From the NCBI RefSeq assembly GCF_036669915.1, contig NC_089316.1, forward strand, positions 27,840,169 to 27,904,168: a stretch of 64,000 bases of DNA. The letters run 5' to 3'. A program made the position numbers and the translations under genes. Below, one piece after another: positions 10,061 to 21,568 of the stretch. The first letter of the stretch is position 1. Each line of letters begins with the position of its first letter. The stretch comes from Pocillopora verrucosa. Taxonomy: Eukaryota; Cnidaria; Anthozoa; Scleractinia; Pocilloporidae. Under the pieces are notes generated by a model that was not told the DNA's origin, made no database searches, and saw only the letters and a program-made list of their open reading frames with translations.

Positions 10061-13000
10061 TTAAAGAAAATGTAAACGACATATTCATTCATCCCTCAGC
10101 ATCTCAGTAAAAAACTCATCATTGAGGTTCCATTGATTATTCCTGATCTAAAAAGCCATTTCTAGTTCTAAACAATGTTGAAAATTTGTCATAATTACAG
10201 CGATAACTAATACATATATTCATGATGACTTGCGACTGAGGTTTTCACTTCTCGATGAAAGATGAACTGTTTCCCAGCATGAAATCTGGGTTGGTACGAA
10301 TGGTTATGTTGGCAGACTAAGACCAGTTCGATTATATTGCTGTGAGAACTAAACACAATTGAGATTTCTGTCCTTATGCTTATCTTTTGTTCGTTTGAAA
10401 TTCACTAATGCCATTTGCACTTAACGAAATGATTTACAATTGAACCCGAGCAATTAGATACTCATTAAAAGGTTTTAAAAGAAATTACGTAAAGCATGTC
10501 TTGACAGCGCTATCCCGCGGATTTTGACGAAAGATTGTTTTGTTGGTTCAATTAAAAGGGAACGCAAGGCTTGTTTCTTCGATTCCTTAAATAACAAATA
10601 CATTTTGCTTACTCCAAATTGATAACTCTTATGCTATAGAATTCAGATTTTCGTTGAGTTGGAGATTGGAATGGTAGTTTTTGAGTTGGGAAACTTTGTA
10701 TACAATATCTCTGATGATGAAATAACTATTTTTTTTAACATTCTTAAGATAGATGTTAGTGTTGAGTTACTCTCCGTCCAGCAATGATGATTGGAGTCCA
10801 TGTTGCATCAAAAAGAAGCATTGAGTTATGCAGCTGTCATAATTTGAGATCGATTCCTCAAAACCCAATAGACGAAGTACATAACTCTAACTCTCTTAAC
10901 GACCTGTGCGTTGAGCTTATTTCACGATGAATTTGGGACAAATGTATTGTGGGTAACTTATTGCAAGTTGTACAAATGTGTGAACTAACCTGTGCAGAGA
11001 ACGCTACCTAACACTTTCCTCTGAACCTCACAGACGAGCAGCTACATAATTTACCGGAATGTCGCACAATTTTATGTCATACATTCAGGGGAGCGTAAAA
11101 AAAGGACTGGGGCAAAGTGAACTTTTCTGACAAGCAGCTGCATTATAAATTAACAGGAATGTCACACAATATATTATGTCACGCATTCAGGGGAACGTAA
11201 AGAAGAACTGAGACGTTTTAACGGAGACAAGAAGAAAAATTTTTAAAATAAATAAAGAATTAACTGCTTCAGTTGTCATAATTGAGATGTTTGAAGAGAA
11301 GATGATGGCATCCAGTTGTGTTTTCCCAATCATCGAGGCTAAGGGAGACTTATTTCCCTGAACAGACCTGAACAATTAGTCAACAAAGTTCAAGAAGCAG
11401 GGGATCATTTCTAACATGTTTCGCGATAATTTTTAGTTTGATTCAACCATTTTCGTATCTGAAGTATTTCGCAAACAGGCAAGGCTAGCAAGGGTGAATT
11501 CGCATTGGTCAAGATATTGATCAATGCGAATTCACCCTTTATTCAAATTAGAAAATTCATAAAATCTGTAAAATTACAGCAATGTTATGTCCGCGTGAAA
11601 ATCGGACCAATAAGTTATCATTGAAATACGAGGGACCCAACGCAGCAAGAACGGCAGCGTTGTGGAAAAAGTCGTTCAAAAAATGAATTTACAGTTTGGG
11701 TTAAAATTTCGCAGATGGCTGGATTTGTTTCCAGCTTCTTACAGCGCCACACCTCAACTTAAACATAACAATTCGTGGTGTTGAGTTGCACTTATAAAGT
11801 TAATTAATTTACCATGGGGTTTCTGTTCTCAGTCCAAGCAAATTCTGGACGTTTCACGTTGTTGTTTTGCAAAGTTTTAAAACGCACGCGCTGAGCTTTT
11901 GTTTTGCTCGTTTACTGTGTTTTGTTTTGCCACGTCCTCGATGCCGTCGCCGTCATGGTGCGCTTACAGGACCCCATGGTCATATAGTCGAGAAACACGA
12001 AACTTTCGATTTTGTCCTGACATTGAATAGAGACCAAATTACAATTGGCTTACATGTTAGATGTGCATTCATTGAAATATGAAGCACATGGGAAATTTGG
12101 GAAACGTGACAGATGCTTAAGAATTCCTCAGTGTGTGTCAGGAAATTCCCTCTGGCACGCAATGTGCACGCATACGTCATTAGCGTTTGCACCTGGCTAG
12201 ATGATAGTGAAGTACGTGAAGTACAATTTCTCTTAGTTTTCAATTCATAAATTTATATGGTTTGAAGAAATTTTGACAAATTTGACTCATACACTCTCTC
12301 AGGTTCGTAAAACGTCTTTTTTAGGGGTGATCAGTAGCTATGAACCACTTCTTATAAAGCAAAGTCTCTATATATCCATGTTATGAAAGTCGGTCCCTCA
12401 ACCTCAACGACCTCAATATTATTTTTATTTCAAATTAACTGAGGCAATCGTAAAAATTTACATGGAACATTTCTGTAGTATAGCTACTTCTTCCTTTCAA
12501 ATGGGTTTACTTCAATTCAAGGGCATGCGAAATTTGTTGATAAATTAATCATTAATCGGTAGACACGATCCCCTGCCAAAAGCAAAAGACACGAAATCTT
12601 CTTTTTAGCCACTATCAGGAGCCCACAAAGGGTTCCTGTCTCTATTTACTCATTTTTTTATAATTTATCACTGTAAGATTTGGTGAGTGGAACATATTTG
12701 GAAACATGATATTCAATAGAGTCGACGGTTCGGGTTGTTTTAATGAAGTTAGCACCTGCTTGATTTGCATTACAACAGAACAGATAGGTTTTGTTGAAAG
12801 AACTAATTCAGTATGTCAAAATTCAAAGGTGAGATATTCAAGTATCAGAAACAGTTTTCGTCGATTTTTGTATGAAATAGAGGAAACAAACTTTTATACA
12901 TTCGTAATTAGGAGCAAAAACATGATAATTAATAAACCTGAAATATTTGCTATAATTTAATTAAAAATTTTACGTTGAGATGAATCTATATCAGTTTGGA

Positions 13001-13282
13001 GATTATATCCCCTCAGTGGGACTTCAGGTTTAGGTATTATTTATTATGTACACACATTTTTGGGTCAGTTCATTCCATGTTCCTTCGAACGAAACGTATG
13101 GGCAGATCAGCGTAAAGACAAAAAAGTCGTTAGCTTTGCCAATTGTGTATTCATTTTCGAGTTTTTTTTTCTTGGAATAAGACAACCACGCAATGCTAAT
13201 CTGTTTAAAGAAAAGTATCACGTACTTTACTAGTCTTCCTGATCGGTGTTAAAAGGACCATTTGTTTTATAAATTTACAGCG
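10061..13282. other. Unit A spacer upstream of lectin gene A
   Basis: This stretch is shared by all four units at high identity but contains no frame that is conserved as protein. It must contain the promoter and possibly 5' UTR exons: TTTACAG directly before the ATG at 13283 is a good splice acceptor. A 48 bp palindrome at 11491-11538 is peculiar to this copy. Confidence 0.6.
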
Positions 13283-16200
13283 ATGTCAACTGAGGACCAT
13301 CTTATATTGAATTCTTTAAGCGTAAGTACACCTGTCCAACTGCTTCTTTCTGATCACAGCATTTGTTACAACTAGTTGGATTTTAACCCAAAAAAATCGT
13401 GTCGCTGTCATTAATTTTCGGGGCAGTTTAAGCCTGAGACAAGAGGTCTTTCGTGATATTTTTTTGTTTGCATTTGGTTGGACAAGCTCGCGCTTGAAAT
13501 TTTTCTAGTAGTTTACTCAGTGGTGCCGTAGTTATACGAGCATTGAGCAATCTACCGAATATCAAAACATCTAGAGTCAAGAGCCTGAACAAAATTGAAA
13601 TTCATCCTCACAGTTTCAGTCATCAAATATTTTATTACTCTTCTACAATGACTATGTTAATTTTCTCCTAAAAAGGAGCTGACTAAACTTCCGTAGAAAA
13701 ATTTTTCTTTAAATTCTAAACGTCTTAAAAAGTCTAAAACGTTGATTATATAGTTTCTGACTTTCAAACGCAGGTGATGATACAAACTGGGATATTGATT
13801 TTTCTGTTAGGAGTCTCCAATGTAACAGCAGGTATGTATAAACAAATAAGCTGCAATCCACAAAAATTCGCGCGGTTTTCAACTGTGGAAATTTTTTGGT
13901 AGACTATATCTGAAAAACATTTCGCCGTCCTTAAATGATGGTGTTGAAGATTTGAGAATCATTGCATATCTCATTGCTCGTCTCAAGAGTCCTAGATGAA
14001 AAACACGCAAAATAGTCTATGTCGTACAAAATTTGTGTGACTTTCACAAGGCTGAAACTAAGTCTTTGAGGATAAAGAGATAAGTTGTTTCGACCAATCC
14101 TGTCAATGACACTTCACAGCAAGGAGACTGGTGCGAAAATAAACTCTCTCGTGCCAAGCCCCCGTCGGCTTAAAATTCTCACAGGTTCATTGAGAATCTG
14201 TAGGTAACGAACTATTTTATCAAATTTTAACCACAGCTGACTTGGCATTGGGACAACCGGCAAACATGATCTTTCCTTGCGAATCAGAAGCTGCATTGGC
14301 TGTTGAAGGCACATCAGCAGGGTGTGCAGTAACCACTCTTCTCACGGACCCCTGGTGGCGTGTAGATCTGGGGACGAGTTACGTTGTCGATGTAGTAGAC
14401 ATTATAGCCGGTGCAGATGGATTAACAGATTTTGAAATACGAGTCGGTGAGTGGTCCAAATCATACAACAAAACATCTGGTAATTTGGTATTATTAACTG
14501 AGTTGATAGCGTAAATTGGCCACCTTAAAGAGTTTAAAAGCTAACGTTTTGAGCGTTAGCCCTTCGTCAGAGCGATAACCGGACATCCGCTCAGTCTTAC
14601 AGAAGTTCTTCTTTGATGGCTGGTTAGAACAAAGGAAAGAAGGAGAAGCCGATAGGATTCCAGGGTTATAGTTTCAACCGCGTGAGAACGCGAATGACTA
14701 ATTTGCGGTTGATTTTAGTTTTAAATCTGATTGGATGAGAGGGTGGCTTGAGTTCCCTAAACCAGTCGTAGCCCAGAATGTAACATTTAGTCGCCCCATC
14801 GGTATATTAGATGGAGAGGACAGTATTTATATCCACGGAGTAATTGGGGTCTTAATCAGAGCGTCAGTGCATACCTCTCCGATACTCGAATATGGTGTGA
14901 ATTATATCATTATCGATTCTTTATTATTTCGTCACCAAAATATCAAAATGTTATGTCCCTACGCGTTTCTTATCAAAAGTGTTATGAAACAAGGAGAGAT
15001 CAAGTCAGTTCTATCCTTTATTTCCGTCTACTAACTCTACATTTTATTATTTCCCCAGGTGACAATCTTGATAATGAAGGAAACTTAAACCAAAAGTGTG
15101 GAGGACCATACACTTTGACTTCTTCACAGAAAAAGTCCTTCTCTTGCACCCCAGGTATCAAAGGTCGGTATGTGAACATCCAAATAGCGGGAAACAACAA
15201 GAAGCTGGCCATCTGTGAGGTGTCAGTTAATCCTAATCCAACAGGTGGGCTCTGAACTTCGTCCTTGCAAATAGGAAGGAGGAAGAAATGTAAAGGCAGT
15301 GGGTACAAAACTAGCGAGAAAGGTAGGAAGTGGGGTGGTGAGGAAAATAATGGATCGCCCTGACGAAGGGCTAACGCTCGAAACGTCAGTCTTTAAAGTC
15401 TTTATGGTGGCCAATTTACGTTTTCAACTCAGTTGTTAACACTACAGCTTCTTTAGAACCTCTATTAGTGAGGTAAATAGTTGGGTAAAAGAAAGAAATA
15501 CAGGTTGGTAGGGAGATAGATAATCAGATAGGTAGGCAGTATGAGAGCGAGAGTGTGAAGGAGGTAGGCAGGTAAGCAGGGCAGGCAGGTGAAACAGGAG
15601 GCAGGGAGGTAGCAGGGTAGGCATCTGGGTCTGCAGTCTGATCGTCCGGGTGAGGGTAGCCATAGAAAGACTGTTGTCGCTAGTGGTAACTGAGGTTTCG
15701 ACAACCTTAGCGGAAGTCATGAGCCGAGTCGGGTGAGGACTATTTCTAAGTTATTAGTAGTGGAAATTTGAGTTGGTTTTCCTGTGGCGAAGCTGTTAGG
15801 AGTGGGTTCATGTGAGCTTTGAAATTTTATTTCTCTCAGCACAGTCAGTCACTTTCGTTTCTACTTTATCAGTAAACCTTGCTTTGAGCAAGTCAGCATA
15901 TCAGTCCTCTGTCTCCTTCGATGGTTACCCTGTGCGAGCAGTGGATGGAAATACTGACAGTGTCTGGAGCTCAAGCAGTTGTACACATACAAATGAAACA
16001 ACAGATCCCTGGTGGCGTGCGGATCTGGGATCAAGTCAGCACGTGTCAGAGGTGTTCATAGTCAACAGAGTAGAGGCTAAATTTAGGCTTTTCAACATAG
16101 AAATTCGTGTCGGTAAGTTAAATATTCCCTGGAATATAATTAATTTCATATCATTATTTCATCTTATTTACAAGCCCCCATTCAAATCAGCTTGCAACTG

Positions 16201-19200
16201 AACTGCCCCAGTCTGATAAATATTACGATAAATAAATACAAGACAAAAAAATAGATTTGGTTCAAATTTATGTTAATATATGTACAATAAATGTCATCAA
16301 CTTTATCTTACGATTAGCATGGTGGCCATGTTATTTAGATAAACTATTTTGTTACACCTACCAACACAAATAAGTTTTCCTATTGGAGGAGAACGCAAGG
16401 CAAAGAAAACTCACTAACTCCCAAGGGAACAATAACCTAAACTTTCGACTCGCACGTGAGCATGTCGGGGACCTTAAGACCTCGGCAAAACTGTGCGCCA
16501 CCCCGAGTCAAGAAAGTTCCATTTTTTCAGTGATTCTCTAGAGTTTGAAGGTAAATAAAAACACTTAATTAATGGCCCTACATGAAATGATAAGTTTTAT
16601 TTTCCCTCAAGGAAACAACGTCACGGTTTCCCTTGGGGCCAGCTTTAAGTATAGCATTAACCTTGATTAACTGCACTTCTTCGACTTCAACGATCAGCGA
16701 AGTCTTCTAAAAGAAGTTTTTTTTATCCCTCAGGAGATAGTTTGGCAAATAATGGAAACTCCAATCCGAGGTGTGGTGGCTTGCATTCGATGGCTAATTT
16801 ACTCAAAGCTTCGTTTTATTGCAAACCGAGAAAAACTGGACGATACGTAAATATCAGACTGAAGGGAAGAAGGATGTTTCTGACTTTGTGCGAGGTGGAG
16901 GTGTATTCCGAAAGCAGAGGTAACTTATAGTTTAACCTCTTAATTTAACTCTCAGAAGAGCTTCTCATGTAACTTCTCCCTATAATATCCACACAATATC
17001 CAGCAAACAGGTAATGAGAATACTCAAACTTATCAGGAAGAAGTCGTAATCTTGATCTAACACGAAATTCTCGTAAATAAATTACATGGAAAAAATTAGT
17101 AGCGATAGCGGAGAATTAATCATCAGATGTTGAAAATTAAAGGGTAAAATCTAAAAGGCTTTCCGCATGCTCATAAATTGACGCACTTTAATTAAAATTC
17201 TTTCTCTATAGCTAAATGTTGGAGGGGGGGGGGAGAGGAAAGAGCGAATTGGTAGGGAGGGGGGAGAAGAAGAGTTGTAGATCAATGGCTCAATAATGGA
17301 TATCACAAGAGCCTCGTCCGTGTCCATTTGGTCGTGGTAGACAAACAGCTCGTTGTTAATTCCTAATTCCAGTCCGCAGCCCTTAGTTACAGCACTTACA
17401 GTAAGATTGTAACTGAATACGAACGTAAATAGTTGGCTTTCTAGAGGGATTAAAAAAGATGATAACAGCATTTTCCTCATTCTAGCCATTCTGAAATACA
17501 AGCCAGTAAAAAACTCAGTGCAGGACGCCTATTACCAAACTTCTATAACTCTGGTCTGTCCAGAGCCTTTCGGTTATCCTGAACCGTTTGTAGCCTGGGT
17601 AAAAAATGGTGTCGTCCTTCAAAACAGCTCATCCGACTTGACACTGGATCTGTCAATCACTGCTCAAAGGAATACTACCAAGTGGACAATTGACTGTGTG
17701 GCCAGCAACAAACATGGCGCTGATTATCACAGATTTGTTTTGAACTTGCACAGTAAGTAAAAGAACCGGACCGTTTCATAAGCGAGAGCCAGGCGTGGAT
17801 CTTTTAATGGAAAACTCTGCTAGGCAGTCCAAGAATGAATTCAATGCTCAGAATATAGTTTATCAGTTATGTCCTGCGATCAGTCCTTTTCTTTAAATTA
17901 GCGGCTTTATCGTTGTGTTTTTGATATCTGATACATATTTGTGTCCACGGATTTCTCTAATAAAGTCAGCGTCGGAAAGCATGCGGTGTGTATGAGTTCC
18001 AAACATCACGTATTGACAAATTTTATTTGAATTTCCAATTTTAGTTGACAAGTTTTTACCCAAATTGACCGAGTTTTTTTTCAAGAAAACTACTTAAACA
18101 ATGTAGTAGACACAGTGGACAAGTCTCCTGATAGTCAGTACACTGGAATACCGGTCAAGAGGTCTGAGTTCCATATCTGGTCACGTCAATACGTTTTGTT
18201 CATGGGCAAGACACTTTACTCTCACAGTGCATCTCTCCACCCAGAATGCAAATGGTACCGGCGAATTTTCAGGGAAGCTTGGTGAAATGTTGAGGGGCAA
18301 CCATGTGATGAACTAGCATTCCATCCAGGAGGAATGGGGGGGGGGGGTAGGGGGTAGTATTACTCCTAGTCGCTACATGCTATGGAAACCGGGATAAGGT
18401 CCGATTGGATGGGCCAGTAGGCTCGAGTACAGACTTTATCTTACTTATCTTCACTAAAAGAATATGGAAAGATATCCTCTCTTTTATTCAAGGCAGATAT
18501 GCGATGTGCACGGAATTCAGAGACCTAATGGAAGGGACTAGAACAGTTCGTCATGTAGTGCATAACCAACAGTCGGCGCAAAATGATGGGGATATTGATA
18601 ACCGTGCATGGTACCGATTTGTTAGTCAAGCCACAGGAACCCCAGTGCAGGTCTGATCTATGATTACAATTTTGCCCGGTTAGAGGAGAACGAGTAGAAT
18701 AAAAAGAATTTGTAGAGGGGAGGTCTTGAGGTTGAGAGTTGAGACAGGGTGAGGCATAAAATAAAAGATACGTCCAGTTAAATGGTAAAATATTGCGTTT
18801 CCTGAATAGGTAATGCAAACTGCTCTAGTATTTTTCACTGACCGACTGCAGGAAAAAATTAGGTCGGACAGTCTACTCTCGCGAAGTTTCTGCACAAAAT
18901 TAATGCGGAAATGTAACTGGGAGCTTGTAACCTCCTTGTCTTAACCAGTTTCCAAATCAAAGATAGAAAAACAAAATTTTAATTATTCTTTCCCCTTTAT
19001 AAAGAGGTTATTAACGAATTACAGAAATTTAGAATATCTAAATTTTCTCGCCAGCTACCGGACTCCTGCACGGAACCTTGGACTTGTGGAACTCAGGCCT
19101 CAGGCTGGCTTCGCGGGGGTCATCCATCAATGGAAGAGGGCCTTGTACGCCGGAATGTTTGCTTTAGTTGGAATGACAATTGCTGCTTTGCCGAAGTGCA

Positions 19201-19974
19201 GGCGCTAGTCAGGCATTGCTATGGATACTATGTGTATAAGCTGCAGCCGACAGCTTTGGAATTCAAAGTGAAAGCCAGATATTGCGTAGGTTAGTAATCC
19301 ATCGGTTGCCTTTACAATGATCATAAGCCACTGTAGACTTCTTCTCAACAATTCTTAGAGCATGTTACTCCTTTTGTGCTATTAGCACAAATCTTAGTGA
19401 CCGACTAAAGCTTTCCGACTTCTGATTGACTGATAAAACAGAATATAGAACTTGAGAGAACAATGCCGAAAACGAGTTTCTAAAAATATAAAAAATGTAA
19501 ACATCAGTGACACACTCGGCTGCACCTCGTTAGCTCTTTTTTCGTTTTTACCGCATTTTGATGTCATCAGTGATCTTTTACTGAACAGAAGGACAATAAT
19601 ACGTATACTACTCGGTTGTGTAGACTCTAAGTGCCATATTTTCATTAATCTCTGTGATGTTATTTTCACCCTATATCAAAGAAAACCGAGCCATCCCTTA
19701 TGAAGATGCTTTGTTTTACCAACCCGTTACAAAAACTGGTGTGCAGTCAGCATTGACAAATCACGCGATTCACACGGAATATCACGTGACATCTTCATGG
19801 AAGTGTATGGCCTATTGCCTCTCGGAGATGACGTGTGTGTCATTCAGCTACTTCCCCCAGAGTAACACATGTGAGCTTAGCAACAGCACTGAATCGAGTA
19901 ACCCGGAAGGTTTGAGAAAGAGACCTGGGACCGAATATTACGAAAAGACAAGTCATTCATCATTCTTAGGTTGA
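13283..19974 (+). CDS. Lectin gene A: secreted FTP-FTP-Ig-D8C-PAN protein, 623 aa, complete
   Basis: Ten exons by GT-AG sites: 13283-13321, 13774-13831, 14237-14446, 15059-15244, 15873-16112, 16734-16919, 17486-17752, 18493-18650, 19055-19289, 19682-19974; total 1872 nt, in frame to TGA 19972. Residues 14-32 form the signal peptide (MIQTGILIFLLGVSNVTA). FTP1 (33-164) has DPWWRVDLG, FEIRVG and ICEVSV but no sugar-binding triad. FTP2 (165-306) has RAVDGN, SCTHT, DPWWRADLG, NRVEAKFR and LTLCEVEVY, with the His, Arg and Arg positions expected of a fucose-binding fucolectin. The Ig-like domain (307-395) has Cys, Trp and DCVA. D8C (396-526) has WYRF, SGWLRGGHPS and all eight cysteines. PAN/apple (527-623) has four cysteines. 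Introns are phase 1 except 8/9 (phase 0). Expected to be secreted and to bind glycans; the biological target is unknown. Translation could also start at the second Met (15), giving a plain signal peptide. Confidence 0.88.
14496..14575 (+). repeat. Inverted repeat arm, left, around exon 4 of gene A
   Basis: AACTGAGTTGATAGCGTAAA followed by TTGGCCACC and GAGCGTTAGCCCTTCGTCAG. Its reverse complement occurs at 15356-15434, so the two face each other across exon 4 of the lectin gene. Confidence 0.8.
15356..15434 (-). repeat. Inverted repeat arm, right, around exon 4 of gene A
   Basis: CTGACGAAGGGCTAACGCTC through GGTGGCCAATTTACG to CAACTCAGTT, the reverse complement of 14496-14575 at high identity. 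The pair spans 939 bp and resembles the TIRs of a MITE or DNA transposon. Confidence 0.8.
15501..15630. repeat. Degenerate GGCAGGTA minisatellite in intron 4 (gene A)
   Basis: Purine-rich GGTAGGCAGG/GGCAGGTG tandem units. The minus-strand Leu/Pro/Cys-rich open frames here are artefacts of this repeat. Homologous tracts: 32820-32945, 43460-43590, 61930-62055. Confidence 0.8.
18101..18440 (+). mobile_element. tRNA-derived SINE in intron 7 of gene A
   Basis: The 5' part has a tRNA-like head with box-B position CTGAGTTCCATATC, followed by GGGCAAGACACTTTACTCTC, CTCTCCACCCAGAATGCAAA and a 3' part ending CAGACTTTATCTTAC. The same element lies at the same intron position in genes B and C, so it predates the duplication. 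A G-run (18336-18346) lies in its 3' half. Confidence 0.6.
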
Positions 19975-20318
19975 GAAGCTGGTTCAAACAAGAATGGAAT
20001 TAACTGTGAAATTTCTAGATGGTAAGAGAGCAAGTTTTCCTATGCGGAACACTTTGGCATAGAATGGTAGTATTTATTGTGAAAGCTGCGATGGAAACAG
20101 ACTCATTTGAAGCGGTGTAAGGAAAGCCCTTCATAGTATGTTTCATCAACACAACATTTCACACTTTGTAAATATTTTTCTTTTAATTTTCCGAGTCAGT
20201 TTTTCATTTTTACAGTTTAGACACAGGATAAGAGAAACAATTGCACATAACAACTAACAACAAAAGTAAAGAAATCCGAAGGTCTGGATTAAGTTTAACT
20301 ACGTTCTATCCAAGTTTA

Positions 20319-20360
20319 ACCAAACAAAACTCTGAAATCGGAGTTTTTTGTTTGTTGGTA
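20319..20360 (+). promoter_or_regulatory. 3' UTR stem-loop downstream of gene A
   Basis: CAAAACTC, loop TGAAATCG, GAGTTTTTTG form a hairpin some 345 nt after the stop and just before the poly(A) signal. The hairpin recurs in units B and C, with an A-T to G-C compensatory change in B. Confidence 0.45.
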
Positions 20361-20387
20361 TTTTTGTCCCTCATTTCTGGCAAGACG

Positions 20388-20393
20388 AATAAA
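20388..20393 (+). terminator. Candidate polyadenylation signal of gene A (AATAAA)
   Basis: AATAAA lies about 413 nt after the stop codon and is conserved at the same place in units B and C. A second AATAAA-like site occurs near 20683. Confidence 0.45.
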
Positions 20394-20686
20394 ATGTCTT
20401 CTTATTCGACCTCTAAGATCAAATTTTGCTATCTTTCCTATCTTACATTCACACAAAACAACAAACCTGTGAAGTCGCATTAACATATTTGCGTAAGTAA
20501 AGCAGCCTGTTATGTAGGCTATACGAGTTTTTACGACACTTACCTCACCAACTGGCACCATTTAGTTTACCTATGAATGTTCTGATATTTGAGGCGAAGG
20601 ATTTTACGCACAATGGAATTGCCGGCACTATCTTCTGAAGTGCCTGTTCATGTTCCTTCACCGATTGATGGTGCTACTCAGTTACA

Positions 20687-21349
20687 ATAAAAACGCGATG
20701 GCAAGATACCCATGTCGTGCGAAGGTATTTTCCTTGCTTTTGACATTAATGAAATCCATAATGTAAACTGGAAGCCAACAAGATGCAAAGCCGAGCAGAA
20801 CCATTGCTAAAGTCTATGTCTGTAATAAACCAAGGACACGAATATTGTAGATCTACATGCTTTTTAATGAGGTCGAAGAAAAGAACTGAAATCATACATT
20901 GCACAACAGGGATATCCGATTACTCATCACATGATTCTGAACATGACTAGATTATAACAATGTCACTTTTGCTTCTTCCACTTTCGCCCGGAACGCTGAG
21001 GGTTATTTTTGTGCGAGAAAACACGATTTGATCTCGAAACAGCGTGAAATACTTTCACGCAGCAGACCGTGATAATGGCGAAAGGAGTGGCGATATCAAA
21101 AACGTTGCTAAAGATTATGAAAGCTGTGTCATCTTCGAATGTGATCAAGCACATTGCCTCGCGTGAAGGAAACTGAAATCTGCCGCTCTTAAATGTAAAG
21201 AATAGAGGCGCAGATCCAACGAAAGCCAAACACCAACACATAACAATGTTAATCAAATTTGTTTTCTTCGTAAACAACACACGATACCTTCCTGGTTTCA
21301 TGACGCAAAAACATCGACCTACTGAAATGAAAGTTAGTAATGTTCCCAC
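20687..21349 (-). pseudogene. GPCR pseudogene of unit A (class A, TM3-TM7 remnant)
   Basis: Reading down from 21349: TM3 with SVGRCFCVMKPGRYRVLF, TM4 and TM5 up to KWKKQK, then TGA; after a 139 bp insertion TM6 resumes in another frame with LLGFASCWLPVYIMDF (CWxP) and TM7 is broken by TAA. TM1-TM2 are missing: the CCCTTT-family repeat sits where they should begin. Class A membership is clear from GRY and CWLP. The melatonin-receptor-like flavour of MKPGRYRVLFTK is only an impression. Confidence 0.75.
20821..20959. mobile_element. Solo LTR-like insertion in the GPCR pseudogene of unit A
   Basis: A 139 bp segment, TGTAATAAACC...TTATAACA (TG to CA), is flanked by ATGTC at 20816-20820 and 20960-20964 and is absent from units B and C, where ATGTC occurs once. 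TG/CA ends plus a 5 bp duplication are the signature of an LTR retroelement. Confidence 0.6.
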
Positions 21350-21364
21350 TCCAAAATTCTTCCT

Positions 21365-21568
21365 CCCTTTTGACCCCTAAGAGTGACTGGCATCTAATTT
21401 CTTCTTACAGTATCAGCCCTGAATCACATATTAAGGTCAGAAGAATAAAGGAAATGATCACCACTGACAGAGCTCATGATTGTTAAACAAATTCTCCTTG
21501 TCAGTACCTTAGGAAATGAATGGAGAACAGTGTGGAGAATATGCATACTGATGTTAGTGTGTAAAGGG
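21365..21568 (-). repeat. CCCTTT-family MITE-like repeat in unit B
   Basis: Same 204 bp element and same position relative to the GPCR pseudogene as at 9857. Confidence 0.75.

Noticed and set aside
11867..12243. Frames conserved between unit spacers A and C (Arg/His-rich plus strand, minus-strand partner)
   Set aside because: Conservation follows from recent duplication; units B and D have deletions or shifts that disrupt them.
12706..12960. Open frame with ICITTEQIGFVE, recurring at 24510 and 40499, whose upstream GEW resembles the FTP exon end
   Set aside because: The resemblance lies in a GGTGAGTGG that is a splice-donor match in the true exon; the rest has no FTP motif and indels between units break the frame.
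14735..15034. Intronic open frame as an additional exon of FTP1
   Set aside because: The acceptor before it gives the wrong phase after exon 3 (leading to TGA), FTP2 has no equivalent, and the frame is interrupted in gene B.
15018..15720. Long minus-strand Leu/Pro/Cys-rich frames in intron 4, repeated in all units
   Set aside because: They are the complement of exon 4 and of the GGCAGGTA minisatellite, not genes.
18101..18440. Possible functional tRNA gene from box A/B-like sequence
   Set aside because: Box B is degenerate in unit A and no cloverleaf closes; the tRNA-like head continues into a SINE body.
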